A DNA stretch of 64,000 bases from Rhizobium ecuadorense (GTDB lineage: Bacteria > Pseudomonadota > Alphaproteobacteria > Rhizobiales > Rhizobiaceae): the NCBI RefSeq assembly GCF_001187535.1, contig NZ_LFIO01001790.1, forward strand, positions 124,001 through 188,000, read 5' to 3'. Positions 17,309-26,172 of this stretch are shown piece by piece. Under the pieces are notes generated by a model. It was not told where the DNA came from. It ran no database searches and worked only from the letters and a program-made list of their open reading frames with translations. Positions within the stretch are counted from its first letter, which is position 1, and each line of letters opens with the position of its first letter. The translations under genes and the position numbers were made by a program.

Positions 17309-18204
17309 CACCTGCCTCCCGAAACCGTTTCCGTCGCCTGGACATACCAGTCGGGCCGCTCGTCGTGAAGAGCTGCCGCCGTCTCTTGTGCCGCCGCCAT
17401 GGTCGCAAAAATGCCGAAACAGGTGGCGCCGGAGCCGGACATGCGGGTCAGCAGCGCGCCGCGCGCCTGCAGCATCGCCGCGATCTCCGCAATCTCCGGC
17501 ACGATTGCGCGCGCCGGCGGCTCCAGGTCGTTGCGGGCAGCAGCAATCACTTCAAGCCAATCGGCACTGCCGGCAAGAGCCGGAGCGAGGCTCAGAGCCG
17601 GATTGTCCTTTGCCGCCAGCCGACGAAAAACCTCGGGTGTCGACACACCTTTCAACGGATTGGCGAGCACCATGGCAAAGGCCGGCAGATCAGGCACGGC
17701 TTCGATCTGTTCGCCGATGCCGCGGGCAATCAGCGGCCGGCTTTCAAGACACATCGGCACGTCGGCGCCGAGCTTCAGGGCGAGGCCGGCAAGCGCTTCC
17801 ACTGGTAGGCTCATGCCCCAGAGCCGCATCAGCCCGCGCAGCGCCGCGGCCGCATCGGCCGAGCCGCCGCCGATGCCGGAGGCAACAGGCAGGTTCTTTT
17901 CCAGGTGGATATGGACAGGGAAGGCGAGGGCGCCGACCGCCTCGCGCAGGAGATCGCGGGCCTGCAGCACCAGATTGGTGCCGCCATCGCCGGCAAGCGT
18001 CTCGCCGAAACGGCCCGACAGGGTGAAGGCGTCGGCTTGTGAGGGCAGGAAGCCCAGCCGGTCGCCGCAATCGGCGAAGGTCACCAGCATATCGAGCAGA
18101 TGATAGCCATCTGCTCGCTGGCCCGTCACATGCAAAGCGAGGTTGATCTTCGCGCGCGCCGCTTCGATGACGCCGAACGCCTGGGCGAGGCCCTCTTCAG
18201 GCAT
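17308..18204 (-). CDS. ispE: 4-diphosphocytidyl-2-C-methyl-D-erythritol kinase
   Basis: 298 residues. GHMP kinase of the non-mevalonate isoprenoid pathway. The N-terminal AKINLALHVTGQRADGYH and the ATP-binding loop LPVASGIGGGSADAAAAL (105-122) are conserved, as is the C-terminal LLTRMSGSGATCFGIF. It lies 12 bases downstream of the TPR gene and is coupled to moaB downstream. A polyprenyl diphosphate synthase that uses pathway products is encoded just upstream on the same strand. Confidence 0.95.
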   Translation of the reverse strand: MPEEGLAQAFGVIEAARAKINLALHVTGQRADGYHLLDMLVTFADCGDRLGFLPSQADAFTLSGRFGETLAGDGGTNLVLQARDLLREAVGALAFPVHIHLEKNLPVASGIGGGSADAAAALRGLMRLWGMSLPVEALAGLALKLGADVPMCLESRPLIARGIGEQIEAVPDLPAFAMVLANPLKGVSTPEVFRRLAAKDNPALSLAPALAGSADWLEVIAAARNDLEPPARAIVPEIAEIAAMLQARGALLTRMSGSGATCFGIFATMAAAQETAAALHDERPDWYVQATETVSGGR

Positions 18205-18216
18205 GCGTCTCGCCCG

Positions 18217-20049
18217 TCAGGATTTCTTGTCGACCGGCGGCGGGGTGACCGGGGCCGGATCCGGCTGTTTCTTGTCGGCCGCCTTGGCATCGTCGCTGAC
18301 GGCGGGCAGGCCGTTGGCGACCTTGTCCTTGATCTTCGGGATCTCGGCGGCTTCCGGCTCGGAGGCAAGCGCCCGGTTCCACTGATAGACGGCCTCGAGC
18401 TTGCGGCCGACGCGCCAATAGGCGTCACCGAGATGGTCGTTGATCGTCGCGTCGCCGGCCTTGATCTGGGCTGCCCGCTCCAATTCGTCGACGGCATCGT
18501 CGAAGCGGTTGAGGCGGAAATAGGCCCAGCCGAGCGAATCGATGATGTAGCCATCGTCAGGACGAAGCTCGACGGCCTTCTTGATCATGCCGAGACCCTC
18601 GTCGAGGTTCCGGTTCATGTCGATCCAGGAATAGCCGAGATAGTTCAGCACTTGCGGCTGATCGGGATTGAGCTCCAGCGCCTTGCGGAAGTTCGGCTCC
18701 GCCTGGTCCCACTTCTTCAGCCGCTCATAGGCGATGCCGCGCTGGAAGAAGACGCTCCAGTTGACGCGGCCGGGAATGGGGCCGATCGCTTCGACCGCCT
18801 TGTCGTAATTGGCGGCCATCGCCTCATAGTCCTTGGCATCGGAGAGCACGCTGCCATAGGCGAGGTAGCTGCGGATGTCCTTCGGGTCGGAGGCGATCAG
18901 CGCCTGCAGGTGCTTGCGCGCTTCGTCCACCTTGCCGCCCTGGGCAAGGGCAAGGCCGAGCTGCAGCTCGGAGATGCGCCGCATCGGCGAATTCTCCGGC
19001 ACCTTCTTGTAGAGTGCGATGGCGCGGTCCATCTGGTTCTGCTTCTCGGCGATGCCGCCGAGCAGCACCAGCGTATCGGCGCTGTTCGGATCGAGCGCAT
19101 TGGCGGTCTGCAGGTAAAGCGAGACGATGTCCTCGGCGCCGTCGCGGTTCAGAGCGCCGCCGACCGAAAACAGCACGCCGGCAGCGCCTTCTTCGGCCGT
19201 CTTGACCTGCTGTTCCTGCTTTTCATCCTTCTCGATACTGTCGCGCAGCGCGTTCAGCGGCGCATAGTTCGGCAGCAGGTTGTCGCCGACGGAAACGGCG
19301 TCGAGCGCCTTCTGCTTGTTGCCTTGTGTCGCTTCGAGGCGGGCAAGCGCCATCACCGCGCGCATGAAGGTGTCGGGCGCCGTCGCACCCCCTTCCTTGT
19401 CGAGCACGGCATCGTTCAGATGCTTTCGGGCGGATTTGACGTCGCCGGTGGCGATGGCGATCGCGCCGGCATTGTAATTCTGGAAGATGCGGACCCAGTC
19501 CGGCCCCTTCATCTTCTCGACCATGGCGAGCGCATCCTTGCCGCGGCCGGCGCCGACGCGGGCCCAGGCAAGCAGCAGGTCGTTCATCATCCGGTCGAGA
19601 TCGTTCGGCCCCTTATATTTGAGGATGGCCTCGGCGGTCTTGTAGTCGTCGCGGCGCACGGCATCCATGCCGCGCACGATCGTGGTGATGCGCTCGACGG
19701 AAGGATCGGCCTTCAGGTCGTCGGCATATTTGACGCCTTCCTTGATGTCGCCGTTGAGCAGCAGCGAGATCATCAGCCGCTGGCGGATCTCGGGATTGCC
19801 GGGCTCGATCTGCAGCGCCTTCTTGTAGAGTTCGATCGCCGTTTCGTAGTCGTGATCGACATCGGCCGTGCGCGCCGCAAGGAAGGCGCCGGAGAAAGTG
19901 GTAACGCTATCGGCATTGAAGCTATCGGTCTTCTCCGCATCGCCCGGCTTGGCCGCATCCTCGGCACTCACGCCGCCGACACCGCCCAGCGAAAGAACAG
20001 CGGCAAGCGCTGCGCTCGTAAGAAGACGGATGGCAAATCTCTGCCGCAT
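18217..20049 (-). CDS. Exported tetratricopeptide-repeat protein
   Basis: 610 residues. An N-terminal signal peptide (hydrophobic LLTSAALAAVLSLGGVGGVSA, about 9-29) is followed by roughly ten TPR-like helical pairs, clearest in the C-terminal half (for example NYLGYSWIDMNRNLDEGLGM and SLGWAYFRLNRFDDAV), and a Lys/Pro-rich tail. It is probably a periplasmic or lipoprotein-associated scaffold. It is first in an operon with ispE and moaB. A large open frame on the opposite strand is an antisense shadow. Confidence 0.87.
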   Translation of the reverse strand: MRQRFAIRLLTSAALAAVLSLGGVGGVSAEDAAKPGDAEKTDSFNADSVTTFSGAFLAARTADVDHDYETAIELYKKALQIEPGNPEIRQRLMISLLLNGDIKEGVKYADDLKADPSVERITTIVRGMDAVRRDDYKTAEAILKYKGPNDLDRMMNDLLLAWARVGAGRGKDALAMVEKMKGPDWVRIFQNYNAGAIAIATGDVKSARKHLNDAVLDKEGGATAPDTFMRAVMALARLEATQGNKQKALDAVSVGDNLLPNYAPLNALRDSIEKDEKQEQQVKTAEEGAAGVLFSVGGALNRDGAEDIVSLYLQTANALDPNSADTLVLLGGIAEKQNQMDRAIALYKKVPENSPMRRISELQLGLALAQGGKVDEARKHLQALIASDPKDIRSYLAYGSVLSDAKDYEAMAANYDKAVEAIGPIPGRVNWSVFFQRGIAYERLKKWDQAEPNFRKALELNPDQPQVLNYLGYSWIDMNRNLDEGLGMIKKAVELRPDDGYIIDSLGWAYFRLNRFDDAVDELERAAQIKAGDATINDHLGDAYWRVGRKLEAVYQWNRALASEPEAAEIPKIKDKVANGLPAVSDDAKAADKKQPDPAPVTPPPVDKKS

Positions 20050-20092
20050 TAGGAAACCTTTCTTCGACAGCGTCCCGACAATGGTGCCGGTC

Positions 20093-20118
20093 GCAAAAAT
20101 CAGTTGTGTTCACTGATT
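20093..20118 (-). terminator. Candidate terminator after the polyprenyl synthase gene
   Basis: AATCAGT (20098-20104), seven-base loop, ACTGATT (20112-20118). Read on the minus strand the hairpin is followed by a T-run (ATTTTTG), about 65 bases after the stop of the synthase gene. The stem is AT-rich, so it may be weak; an operator for the TPR gene is the alternative. Confidence 0.45.
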
Positions 20119-20183
20119 CATAACAGGATGGCTTTTTTGAAGCGGCGCCGCAAGAAATTCAGCCTGCGATCAAGGACGTTTGA

Positions 20184-21200
20184 TCAATTGACGCGCTCGA
20201 TGCAGAAGTCGATCACTTCCATCAGGGAGGATTTCCATACCGTATCGGGAAGCGGCGCAAGCGCGTCCCTTGCGATCGTGCCGTAATGGACCGCCCGGCC
20301 GATCGTGTCGGCGAGCGTGCCGTATTTGGTGATCAGTCCCAGCGCTTTTTCGAGGTTGGCGTCGGTGCTGTTGCCGGCTTCGATCGCATCGCGCCAGAAG
20401 GCGCGCTCGTCCTCGGTGCCGCGGCGATAGGCGAGAATAACCGGCAGGGTGATCTTGCCCTCGCGGAAATCGTCGCCGACATTCTTGCCGAGATCGGCCG
20501 CCTTGCCGCCGTAGTCGAGCGCGTCGTCGACCAGCTGGAAGGCGAGCCCCAGGTTCATGCCGTAGGATTTCAGCGCGTTGCGGCCGGATTTGCCGGCCTC
20601 GGCGACGATCGGCCCGACTTCGGCGGCGGCGGCAAACAGCGCCGCCGTCTTGGCGCGGATGACGGAGAGATAATCGTCCTCGGTCGTCTCCATGTTCTTG
20701 GCGACGGAAAGCTGCAGCACCTCGCCTTCGGCAATGATGCAGGCGGCGGAAGACAGGACGTCGAGCGCGTCGAGCGAGCCGACATCGACCATCATGCGGA
20801 AGGCCTGGCCGAGCAGGAAGTCGCCGACCAGCACGCTGGCCTGGTTGCCCCAGATCATCCGCGCCGTCGATTTGCCGCGGCGCAGGTCGCTTTCGTCGAC
20901 GACGTCGTCATGCAGCAGCGTCGCGGTGTGCATAAACTCGACCGAGGTGGCGAGCTTGACGTGGTTTTCGCCCCGATAGTCGAACAGCGACGCGGACGCC
21001 AGCGTCAGCATCGGCCGCAGCCGCTTGCCGCCCGAGGAGATCAGATGGTTCGCCACTTCGGGGATCATCTGCACGTCGGAGCCGGCCTTGGACAGAATGA
21101 GCTGGTTCACCCGCTCCATATCCGCCCTGGTGAGATCGACCAATGGCTTGATGGATGCCAGTTTGTTTTTGCTTTCTTCAAGCGGTATGACCACGCCCAA
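20184..21200 (-). CDS. ispB: Polyprenyl (octaprenyl) diphosphate synthase
   Basis: 338 residues. Trans-isoprenyl diphosphate synthase with both Asp-rich motifs: DDVVD (98-102) in LLHDDVVDESDLRRG and DDALD (225-229), plus GGKRLRPML (58-66). It makes the long side chain of ubiquinone; octaprenyl versus decaprenyl length cannot be told from sequence, and rhizobia mostly use Q-10. The start is a TTG at 21200, nine bases after AGGAG, giving MGVVIPLEESKNK; the open frame extends much further but no ATG with a ribosome site precedes the conserved region. It is divergent from the DUF2007 gene. Confidence 0.93.
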   Translation of the reverse strand: MGVVIPLEESKNKLASIKPLVDLTRADMERVNQLILSKAGSDVQMIPEVANHLISSGGKRLRPMLTLASASLFDYRGENHVKLATSVEFMHTATLLHDDVVDESDLRRGKSTARMIWGNQASVLVGDFLLGQAFRMMVDVGSLDALDVLSSAACIIAEGEVLQLSVAKNMETTEDDYLSVIRAKTAALFAAAAEVGPIVAEAGKSGRNALKSYGMNLGLAFQLVDDALDYGGKAADLGKNVGDDFREGKITLPVILAYRRGTEDERAFWRDAIEAGNSTDANLEKALGLITKYGTLADTIGRAVHYGTIARDALAPLPDTVWKSSLMEVIDFCIERVN

Positions 21201-21308
21201 CGACCCGGACTCCTGTTCATTCTTTGCATCCGACAATAGAAAGGGGCGATGGACGCGGCAAGGGGTGAATTGTCGCGCAAGGCGAAATTGGAAGGAAAAC
21301 GACGGCAA

Positions 21309-21536
21309 ATGCATGAACTTATCCGCGCCAACGACCCCGTTCTGCTTTCCTTTGCCGAGAGCTTGATGAAGGATGCGGGCATTCACTGCTTCATCGCCGA
21401 TCAGGGCATGAGCGTGCTGGAAGGCTCGCTCGGCATGCTGCCGCGCCGTCTGCTGGTGGATGAGGAGATGGCCGATCAGGCACGCCGCATCCTGATCGAC
21501 GCCGGTCTCGGCGGCGAATTGCGCGACAGAACGTGA
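21309..21536 (+). CDS. DUF2007-type small protein
   Basis: 75 residues starting MHELIRANDPVLLSFAE. The pattern of a substrate-like LxxAGIxCFxxDQ segment, a LLGxxP-like loop and LLVDEEMADQARRIL matches the DUF2007 (putative signal-transducing) fold. The ATG at 21309 is chosen over 21249 because an AAGGAAAA site precedes it and this gives family length. The gap to the methyltransferase gene is seven bases, so the two are probably cotranscribed. Function unknown. Confidence 0.78.
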   Translation: MHELIRANDPVLLSFAESLMKDAGIHCFIADQGMSVLEGSLGMLPRRLLVDEEMADQARRILIDAGLGGELRDRT

Positions 21537-21543
21537 GCGGGCG

Positions 21544-22341
21544 ATGACCGGCGAGCCTGCCCAAACCATCGATGCCTTCCATCGCGGCGCCTTCCATCTG
21601 GTGCAGCCGAAGGGCAGGGGCCATCGCGCCGGCATGGACGCGATGCTGCTTGCCGCTCTCGTCGCCGACGATCGCCCCATCAGGGTCGCCGATCTCGGCG
21701 CCGGCGCCGGTGCGGCCGGCCTTGCCGTCGCCTCGCGGCTTGCCGATGCTGAGGTGGTGCTCTTCGAGCGTTCGGCTGAAATGGCCGATTATGCCCGCCG
21801 CAGCATCCTCCTGCCGGAAAATGCCCATCTCGCCGCCCGCGTCGGCGTCGTCGAGGCGGATGTAACGCTGACCGCCAAGGCGCGCAACGATGCCGGCCTC
21901 ATCGACGAGAGCTTCCACCACGTCATCATGAACCCGCCCTTCAACGACGCCGGCGACCGGCGCACGCCGGATGCGCTGAAGGCCGAAGCCCATGCGATGA
22001 CCGACGGCCTGTTCGAAAGCTGGATCCGCACGGCGGGTGCGATCATGATCCCGGGGGGGCAATTGTCGTTGATCGCCAGACCCGAATCGATCGCCGAGAT
22101 CGTTACCGCCTGCGGCCGGCGCTTCGGCGGCATCGAGATCACGGCGATCCATCCGCGCGCCGGCGAAAACGCCGTGCGTATCCTGGTGACGGGTATCAAG
22201 GGGTCGAGGGCGCGGCTGTCGCTGCGCGCGCCTTTGATCATGCACGAAGAGGGGAGCCACAAGTTCTCCCCTCTCGTCGATGATTTCAACAATGGCCGGG
22301 CCGCCTATGCCAGGCTTCGATCCACAGCAGCTAGCCGGTGA
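21544..22341 (+). CDS. TrmN6-like tRNA (adenine-N6) methyltransferase
   Basis: 265 residues. SAM-binding motif I is DLGAGAGAAGLAVA (50-63) and the amino-methyltransferase catalytic motif is NPPF (130-133), as in enzymes that methylate adenine 37 of tRNA1(Val). The N-terminal FHLVQPKGRGHRAGMDAMLLAA is typical for this group in alphaproteobacteria. It lies just after the DUF2007 gene. Its 3' end overlaps the convergent mntH gene by 11 bases. Confidence 0.85.
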   Translation: MTGEPAQTIDAFHRGAFHLVQPKGRGHRAGMDAMLLAALVADDRPIRVADLGAGAGAAGLAVASRLADAEVVLFERSAEMADYARRSILLPENAHLAARVGVVEADVTLTAKARNDAGLIDESFHHVIMNPPFNDAGDRRTPDALKAEAHAMTDGLFESWIRTAGAIMIPGGQLSLIARPESIAEIVTACGRRFGGIEITAIHPRAGENAVRILVTGIKGSRARLSLRAPLIMHEEGSHKFSPLVDDFNNGRAAYARLRSTAASR

Positions 22342-23671
22342 CGAAGTCGAAGAGCAGCTTGACGTTCAGCCCGGCGATGACGACTGCGATCAGATAGGCG
22401 ATGCCGCTCAGCCAGCGCGGCGCCACGAGCTCGCCCATCTTGGCCTTGCTGGCGGTGAACATCACCAGCGGGAAGACCGCGAAGGAAAGCTGCAGGCTGA
22501 GCACTACTTGGGTGAGGATCAAAAGCTCCGCCGTGCCCTTGTCGCCATACCAGATGGTGACGATCGCCGCCGGCACGATGGCGATGGCGCGGGTGATCAG
22601 CCGGCGCATCCACGGCTTCAGCCGGATTTTGAGGAAGCCTTCCATGACGATCTGGCCGGCCAGCGTTGCCGTCACCGTCGAGTTGAGGCCGCAGCAGAGA
22701 AGCGCGATGCCGAACAGCGTCGGCGCGATGGCGAGGCCCAGCAGCGGCGACAGCAGCGAATAGGCGTCGCCGAGTTCGACGACATCGGTCTTCCCGTGCG
22801 CATTGAAGGCGGCGGCCGCCAGGATCAGGATCGAAGCGTTGATCAGCAGCGCGAAGCACAGCGCCACCGTCGAGTCGATCGTCGCATAGGTCAGCGCCTC
22901 CTTCTTTTCGGGAACGGTATGGCCATAGGCCCGCGTCTGAACGATGCCGGAGTGAAGGTAGAGATTGTGCGGCATGACGGTCGCGCCGAGAATGCCGAGC
23001 GCCAGATAGAGCATCTCCGGATTGGTGACGATCTCGGTCGTCGGGAAGAAGCCGGTGACGACGGCACTCCATTGCGGATCGGCAAGCAGGATCTGCACGC
23101 CGAAGCAGACCGCGATCACGCCGAGCAGCGCGATGATGAAGGCCTCCACCCAGCGGAAGCCGAGCTTCTGCAGGAAGAGGATGACGAAGACGTCGAGCGC
23201 GGTGATCAGCACGCCGAGCTCGAGCGGGATGCCCATCAAGAGGTTGAGGCCGATCGCCGTGCCGATCACCTCGGCAATATCGGTGGCGATGATGGCGATC
23301 TCGGCAAAAGCCCAGAGCGGCACCGAAACCCATTTCGGGAAGGCGTCGCGGCAGGCCTGCGCCAGGTCACGGCCCGACGCGATCGCCAGACGGGCGCAGA
23401 GCGATTGCAGCACGATCGCCATCAGGTTGGAAAGCAACGCGACGGTCAGCAGCGCATAGCCGAATTTCGAGCCGCCGGCGAGCGAGGTCGCCCAATTGCC
23501 GGGGTCCATGTAGCCGACCGCGACCATATAGCCCGGCCCGGCAAAGGCCGCCGCCCGCCGCCATCTGGAGCTGTGACGCCCGGTTCCGATCGTGCGGTAG
23601 ACGTCCGATAGCGACGCCTCGCCGCGTTCGTGCCGCCAGCCGTTTGTTGCATTCGGGTTTAGGGCGTCCAT
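22331..23671 (-). CDS. mntH: Mn2+/H+ symporter of the Nramp family
   Basis: 446 residues, eleven to twelve predicted membrane helices. The metal-binding DPGNW (56-60) in helix 1 and MPH (233-235) in helix 6, with the surrounding GATVMPHNLYLHS, define Nramp/MntH transporters. It imports manganese (and possibly iron) with protons. The upstream region contains a Fur/Mur-like palindrome. It is convergent and overlapping with the TrmN6-like gene. Confidence 0.94.
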   Translation of the reverse strand: MDALNPNATNGWRHERGEASLSDVYRTIGTGRHSSRWRRAAAFAGPGYMVAVGYMDPGNWATSLAGGSKFGYALLTVALLSNLMAIVLQSLCARLAIASGRDLAQACRDAFPKWVSVPLWAFAEIAIIATDIAEVIGTAIGLNLLMGIPLELGVLITALDVFVILFLQKLGFRWVEAFIIALLGVIAVCFGVQILLADPQWSAVVTGFFPTTEIVTNPEMLYLALGILGATVMPHNLYLHSGIVQTRAYGHTVPEKKEALTYATIDSTVALCFALLINASILILAAAAFNAHGKTDVVELGDAYSLLSPLLGLAIAPTLFGIALLCCGLNSTVTATLAGQIVMEGFLKIRLKPWMRRLITRAIAIVPAAIVTIWYGDKGTAELLILTQVVLSLQLSFAVFPLVMFTASKAKMGELVAPRWLSGIAYLIAVVIAGLNVKLLFDFVTG

Positions 23672-23721
23672 GCGATTTCCACTTGTTTATCTCAGCTGCA
23701 CTATGCCGGATTGGAATGATA

Positions 23722-23738
23722 ATGCAAGTCATTCGCAA
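23722..23738. promoter_or_regulatory. Candidate Mur/Fur-type operator upstream of mntH
   Basis: ATGCAAGTCATTCGCAA is an imperfect palindrome centred on a C (outer TGC/GCA arms), 51 bases upstream of the mntH start, and overlaps GATAATGCAAGTCATT, which resembles a Fur box. Rhizobia control Mn uptake with the Fur homologue Mur. Assignment is by resemblance only. Confidence 0.4.
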
Positions 23739-23869
23739 CAACAAAATCAATCCGATGTTTTCGGGCCTAATGTTTTCGAGAACGCGGCCATTGCGTTTGT
23801 CGTTCCAGCGCATACATGGATGCCGATCGCGGATTGACGATCGGGACGACCCGAAGCGAAGGATTGGAA

Positions 23870-24730
23870 ATGGCCGGATTGTTGAGAAAGCTGCTGCCGA
23901 AACGGTTCCGCAAGGACGGCATCACCATCCCGGTCGTCCGGCTGCAAGGCGCGATCGTCAGCGGCGGCGGCCCGTTCCGGCCGGCCCTCAATCTCGCCAA
24001 TATCGCTCCGGTTCTGGAAAAAGCCTTCGCCATGAAGGACGCGCCGGCGGTCGCCATCTCAATCAATTCACCGGGCGGCTCGCCCGTCCAGTCCCGCCTG
24101 ATCTTCACCCGCATTCGCGAGCTCGCCCGCGAGAAGCAGAAGAGGGTGCTGGTCTTCGTCGAGGACGTCGCCGCCTCAGGCGGTTACATGATCGCCCTTG
24201 CCGGTGACGAGATTATCGCCGACGCCACCTCGATCGTCGGCTCGATCGGCGTCGTCTCCGGCGGTTTCGGCTTTCCCGAGCTCCTGAAGAAGATCGGCGT
24301 CGAACGCCGCGTCTATACCGCTGGCGAAAACAAGGTGATCCTCGATCCTTTCCAGCCGGAAAAGGAGAAAGACATCGAGTATCTGAAGAGCCTGCAGCTC
24401 GAAATCCACCAGGTCTTCATCTCGATGGTGCGCGAGCGTCGCGCCGGCAAGCTGAGGGACGATGCCGCGGTCTTCTCAGGCCTGTTCTGGAGCGGCACCC
24501 GCGGCCTCGAACTCGGCTTGGTCGACGGCCTCGGCGACATGCGCCAGGAGTTGAAGCGGCGCTATGGCCAGAAGACGAAGCTGGAGCTCGTCACCGCCGG
24601 CCGCGGCCTGTTCGGCCGCCGAATTCCGGGCGTGTCGCCGGTTTCGTTCGAAGCGGCGGCATCCGGCCTTGCGACAGGGCTTGTCGAAGCGGCCGAAGAA
24701 AGAGCATTGTGGAGCCGTTTCGGGCTTTGA
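23870..24730 (+). CDS. S49 family serine peptidase (SohB/SppA-like)
   Basis: 286 residues. The Ser-Lys catalytic dyad of signal peptide peptidases can be placed at Ser103 (AASGGYM) and Lys155 (TAGENKVILDPF), with the oxyanion region SPGGSP (68-73). It has no long N-terminal membrane segment, so it is likely cytoplasmic or peripheral, like short SppA homologues. The ATG at 23870 follows GAAGGATTGGAA; an in-frame ATG at 23816 is less likely. A small membrane protein gene follows 18 bases downstream. Confidence 0.9.
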   Translation: MAGLLRKLLPKRFRKDGITIPVVRLQGAIVSGGGPFRPALNLANIAPVLEKAFAMKDAPAVAISINSPGGSPVQSRLIFTRIRELAREKQKRVLVFVEDVAASGGYMIALAGDEIIADATSIVGSIGVVSGGFGFPELLKKIGVERRVYTAGENKVILDPFQPEKEKDIEYLKSLQLEIHQVFISMVRERRAGKLRDDAAVFSGLFWSGTRGLELGLVDGLGDMRQELKRRYGQKTKLELVTAGRGLFGRRIPGVSPVSFEAAASGLATGLVEAAEERALWSRFGL

Positions 24731-24748
24731 GGAAGGCGGAAGAGGGGA

Positions 24749-24940
24749 ATGGCGCAGCTTATCACGATCCTGGTGCTGGTCTTCTCGGCCTGGTGGCTCT
24801 ACCGCCGCTTCGTCTCCGATGCCCGCAAGCTCGCCGAAAAATCCCGCCGCGCCGAAAAGGAACGCCAGACCGGGGCGATCGGCACATTGGTCAAGGATCC
24901 CGTGACCGGGGAATACCGGCTGAAGCGGGATGAGGAATAA
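24749..24940 (+). CDS. Small single-pass membrane protein
   Basis: 63 residues: one N-terminal membrane helix (about 3-18, LITILVLVFSAWWLYRRF) followed by a highly charged tail with a GTLVKDPVTGEYRL motif resembling the zinc-ribbon-less end of conserved rhizobial small proteins. GGAAGAGGGGA precedes the ATG. It is probably cotranscribed with the S49 peptidase gene and could act as its membrane partner, which is inference. Confidence 0.72.
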   Translation: MAQLITILVLVFSAWWLYRRFVSDARKLAEKSRRAEKERQTGAIGTLVKDPVTGEYRLKRDEE

Positions 24941-24979
24941 AATTAAGGGCGTCGCCACTGCTCTGCCCTATCCGGCATC

Positions 24980-25128
24980 CTAGAACCCTCCCCAACCCCT
25001 CCCCACAAGGGGGAGAGGCTTAACTTGCCGCACCCGCGTTCCAGATATTCGACGTTTCGGGAGGAGCGAGGCGGGCGCTCCGGGTTAGTCCTCCCCCTTG
25101 TGGGGAGGGGTTGGGGAGGCGTCTTAGA
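24980..25128. repeat. Palindromic element family A, copy 4
   Basis: Arms at 24982-25021 and 25086-25126 in inverted orientation around a core of about 65 bases that matches copy 1 (CCGCACC...ATATTCGACGTTTCGGG). It lies between the small membrane protein gene and glyQ. Confidence 0.76.
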
Positions 25129-25215
25129 TCTCGCGACCGCCGCAAAACCCTTGACCCCTGCCGCCCTCCATGGCACCTGTCGCGCCGATAATCCCCACGC
25201 AATCGGTGCCGTTTC

Positions 25216-26172
25216 ATGTCAGCCATCCCAGACCATATGAACCCGAAGCGCTCGTTCCAGGCGCTGATCCTGACCCTGCATAGCTACTGGGCGGACAAGG
25301 GTTGCGCGGTGCTGCAGCCCTATGACATGGAAGTCGGCGCCGGCACCTTTCACCCGGCGACCACGCTACGCGCCCTCGGGCCGAAGCCGTGGAAGGCGGC
25401 CTATGTCCAGCCGTCGCGGCGCCCGTCGGACGGCCGCTATGGCGAAAACCCCAACCGGCTGCAGCATTATTACCAGTATCAGGTCATCCTGAAGCCGAAC
25501 CCGCCCAATCTGCAGGAGCTCTATCTCGGTTCGCTGGCGGCGATCGGCCTCGATCCGCTGCTGCACGACATCCGTTTCGTCGAGGACGACTGGGAAAGCC
25601 CGACGCTCGGCGCCTGGGGGCTCGGCTGGGAGTGCTGGTGCGACGGCATGGAGGTGTCGCAGTTCACCTATTTCCAGCAGGTCTGCGGCATCGAATGCGC
25701 GCCGGTCGCCGGCGAACTGACCTATGGCCTCGAACGCCTCGCCATGTATGTCCAGGGCGTCGACAATGTCTACGACCTGAACTTCAACGGCCGCGAGGGC
25801 GACGAAAAGATCAGCTATGGCGACGTCTTCCTGCAGGCCGAGCAGGAATATTCCCGCCACAATTTCGAATTCGCCAATACCGAGATGCTGCATCGCCACT
25901 TCGTCGACGCGGAGAAGGAATGCCGGGCGCTGCTCGATGCCGGCGCTCCCGGCGACAATGCCAACCAGCGCCTGCACAAATGCGTCTTCCCGGCCTATGA
26001 CCAGTGCATCAAGGCCAGCCATGTTTTCAACCTGCTCGATGCCCGCGGCGTCATCTCGGTCACCGAGCGCCAGAGCTATATCCTGCGGGTGCGCACCCTC
26101 GCGAAAGCCTGCGGCGAAGCCTTCCTGCTGACCGATGCCGGCGGCGTCAATCTGGGCAAAGAGGCGGCGTGA
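25216..26172 (+). CDS. glyQ: Glycyl-tRNA synthetase alpha subunit
   Basis: 318 residues. Class II synthetase catalytic subunit of the bacterial alpha2beta2 enzyme; the segment RPSDGRYGENPNRLQHYYQ contains motif 2, and GLERLAMYVQGV is motif 3. An ATG at 25237 (MNPKRSF) is an alternative start. The beta subunit gene glyS is about 9 kb away on the opposite strand. The stop overlaps the GTG start of the next gene (GTGA). Confidence 0.96.
   Translation: MSAIPDHMNPKRSFQALILTLHSYWADKGCAVLQPYDMEVGAGTFHPATTLRALGPKPWKAAYVQPSRRPSDGRYGENPNRLQHYYQYQVILKPNPPNLQELYLGSLAAIGLDPLLHDIRFVEDDWESPTLGAWGLGWECWCDGMEVSQFTYFQQVCGIECAPVAGELTYGLERLAMYVQGVDNVYDLNFNGREGDEKISYGDVFLQAEQEYSRHNFEFANTEMLHRHFVDAEKECRALLDAGAPGDNANQRLHKCVFPAYDQCIKASHVFNLLDARGVISVTERQSYILRVRTLAKACGEAFLLTDAGGVNLGKEAA

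Noticed and set aside
18100..20052. Open frame of 650 codons on the plus strand
   Set aside because: It is the antisense shadow of the TPR protein gene; the translation has no domain and follows the third-codon GC pattern of the minus strand gene.
8501..25128. GC-rich repeats considered as a CRISPR array
   Set aside because: Copies are kilobases apart, come in inverted pairs, and have no regular spacers or cas genes.
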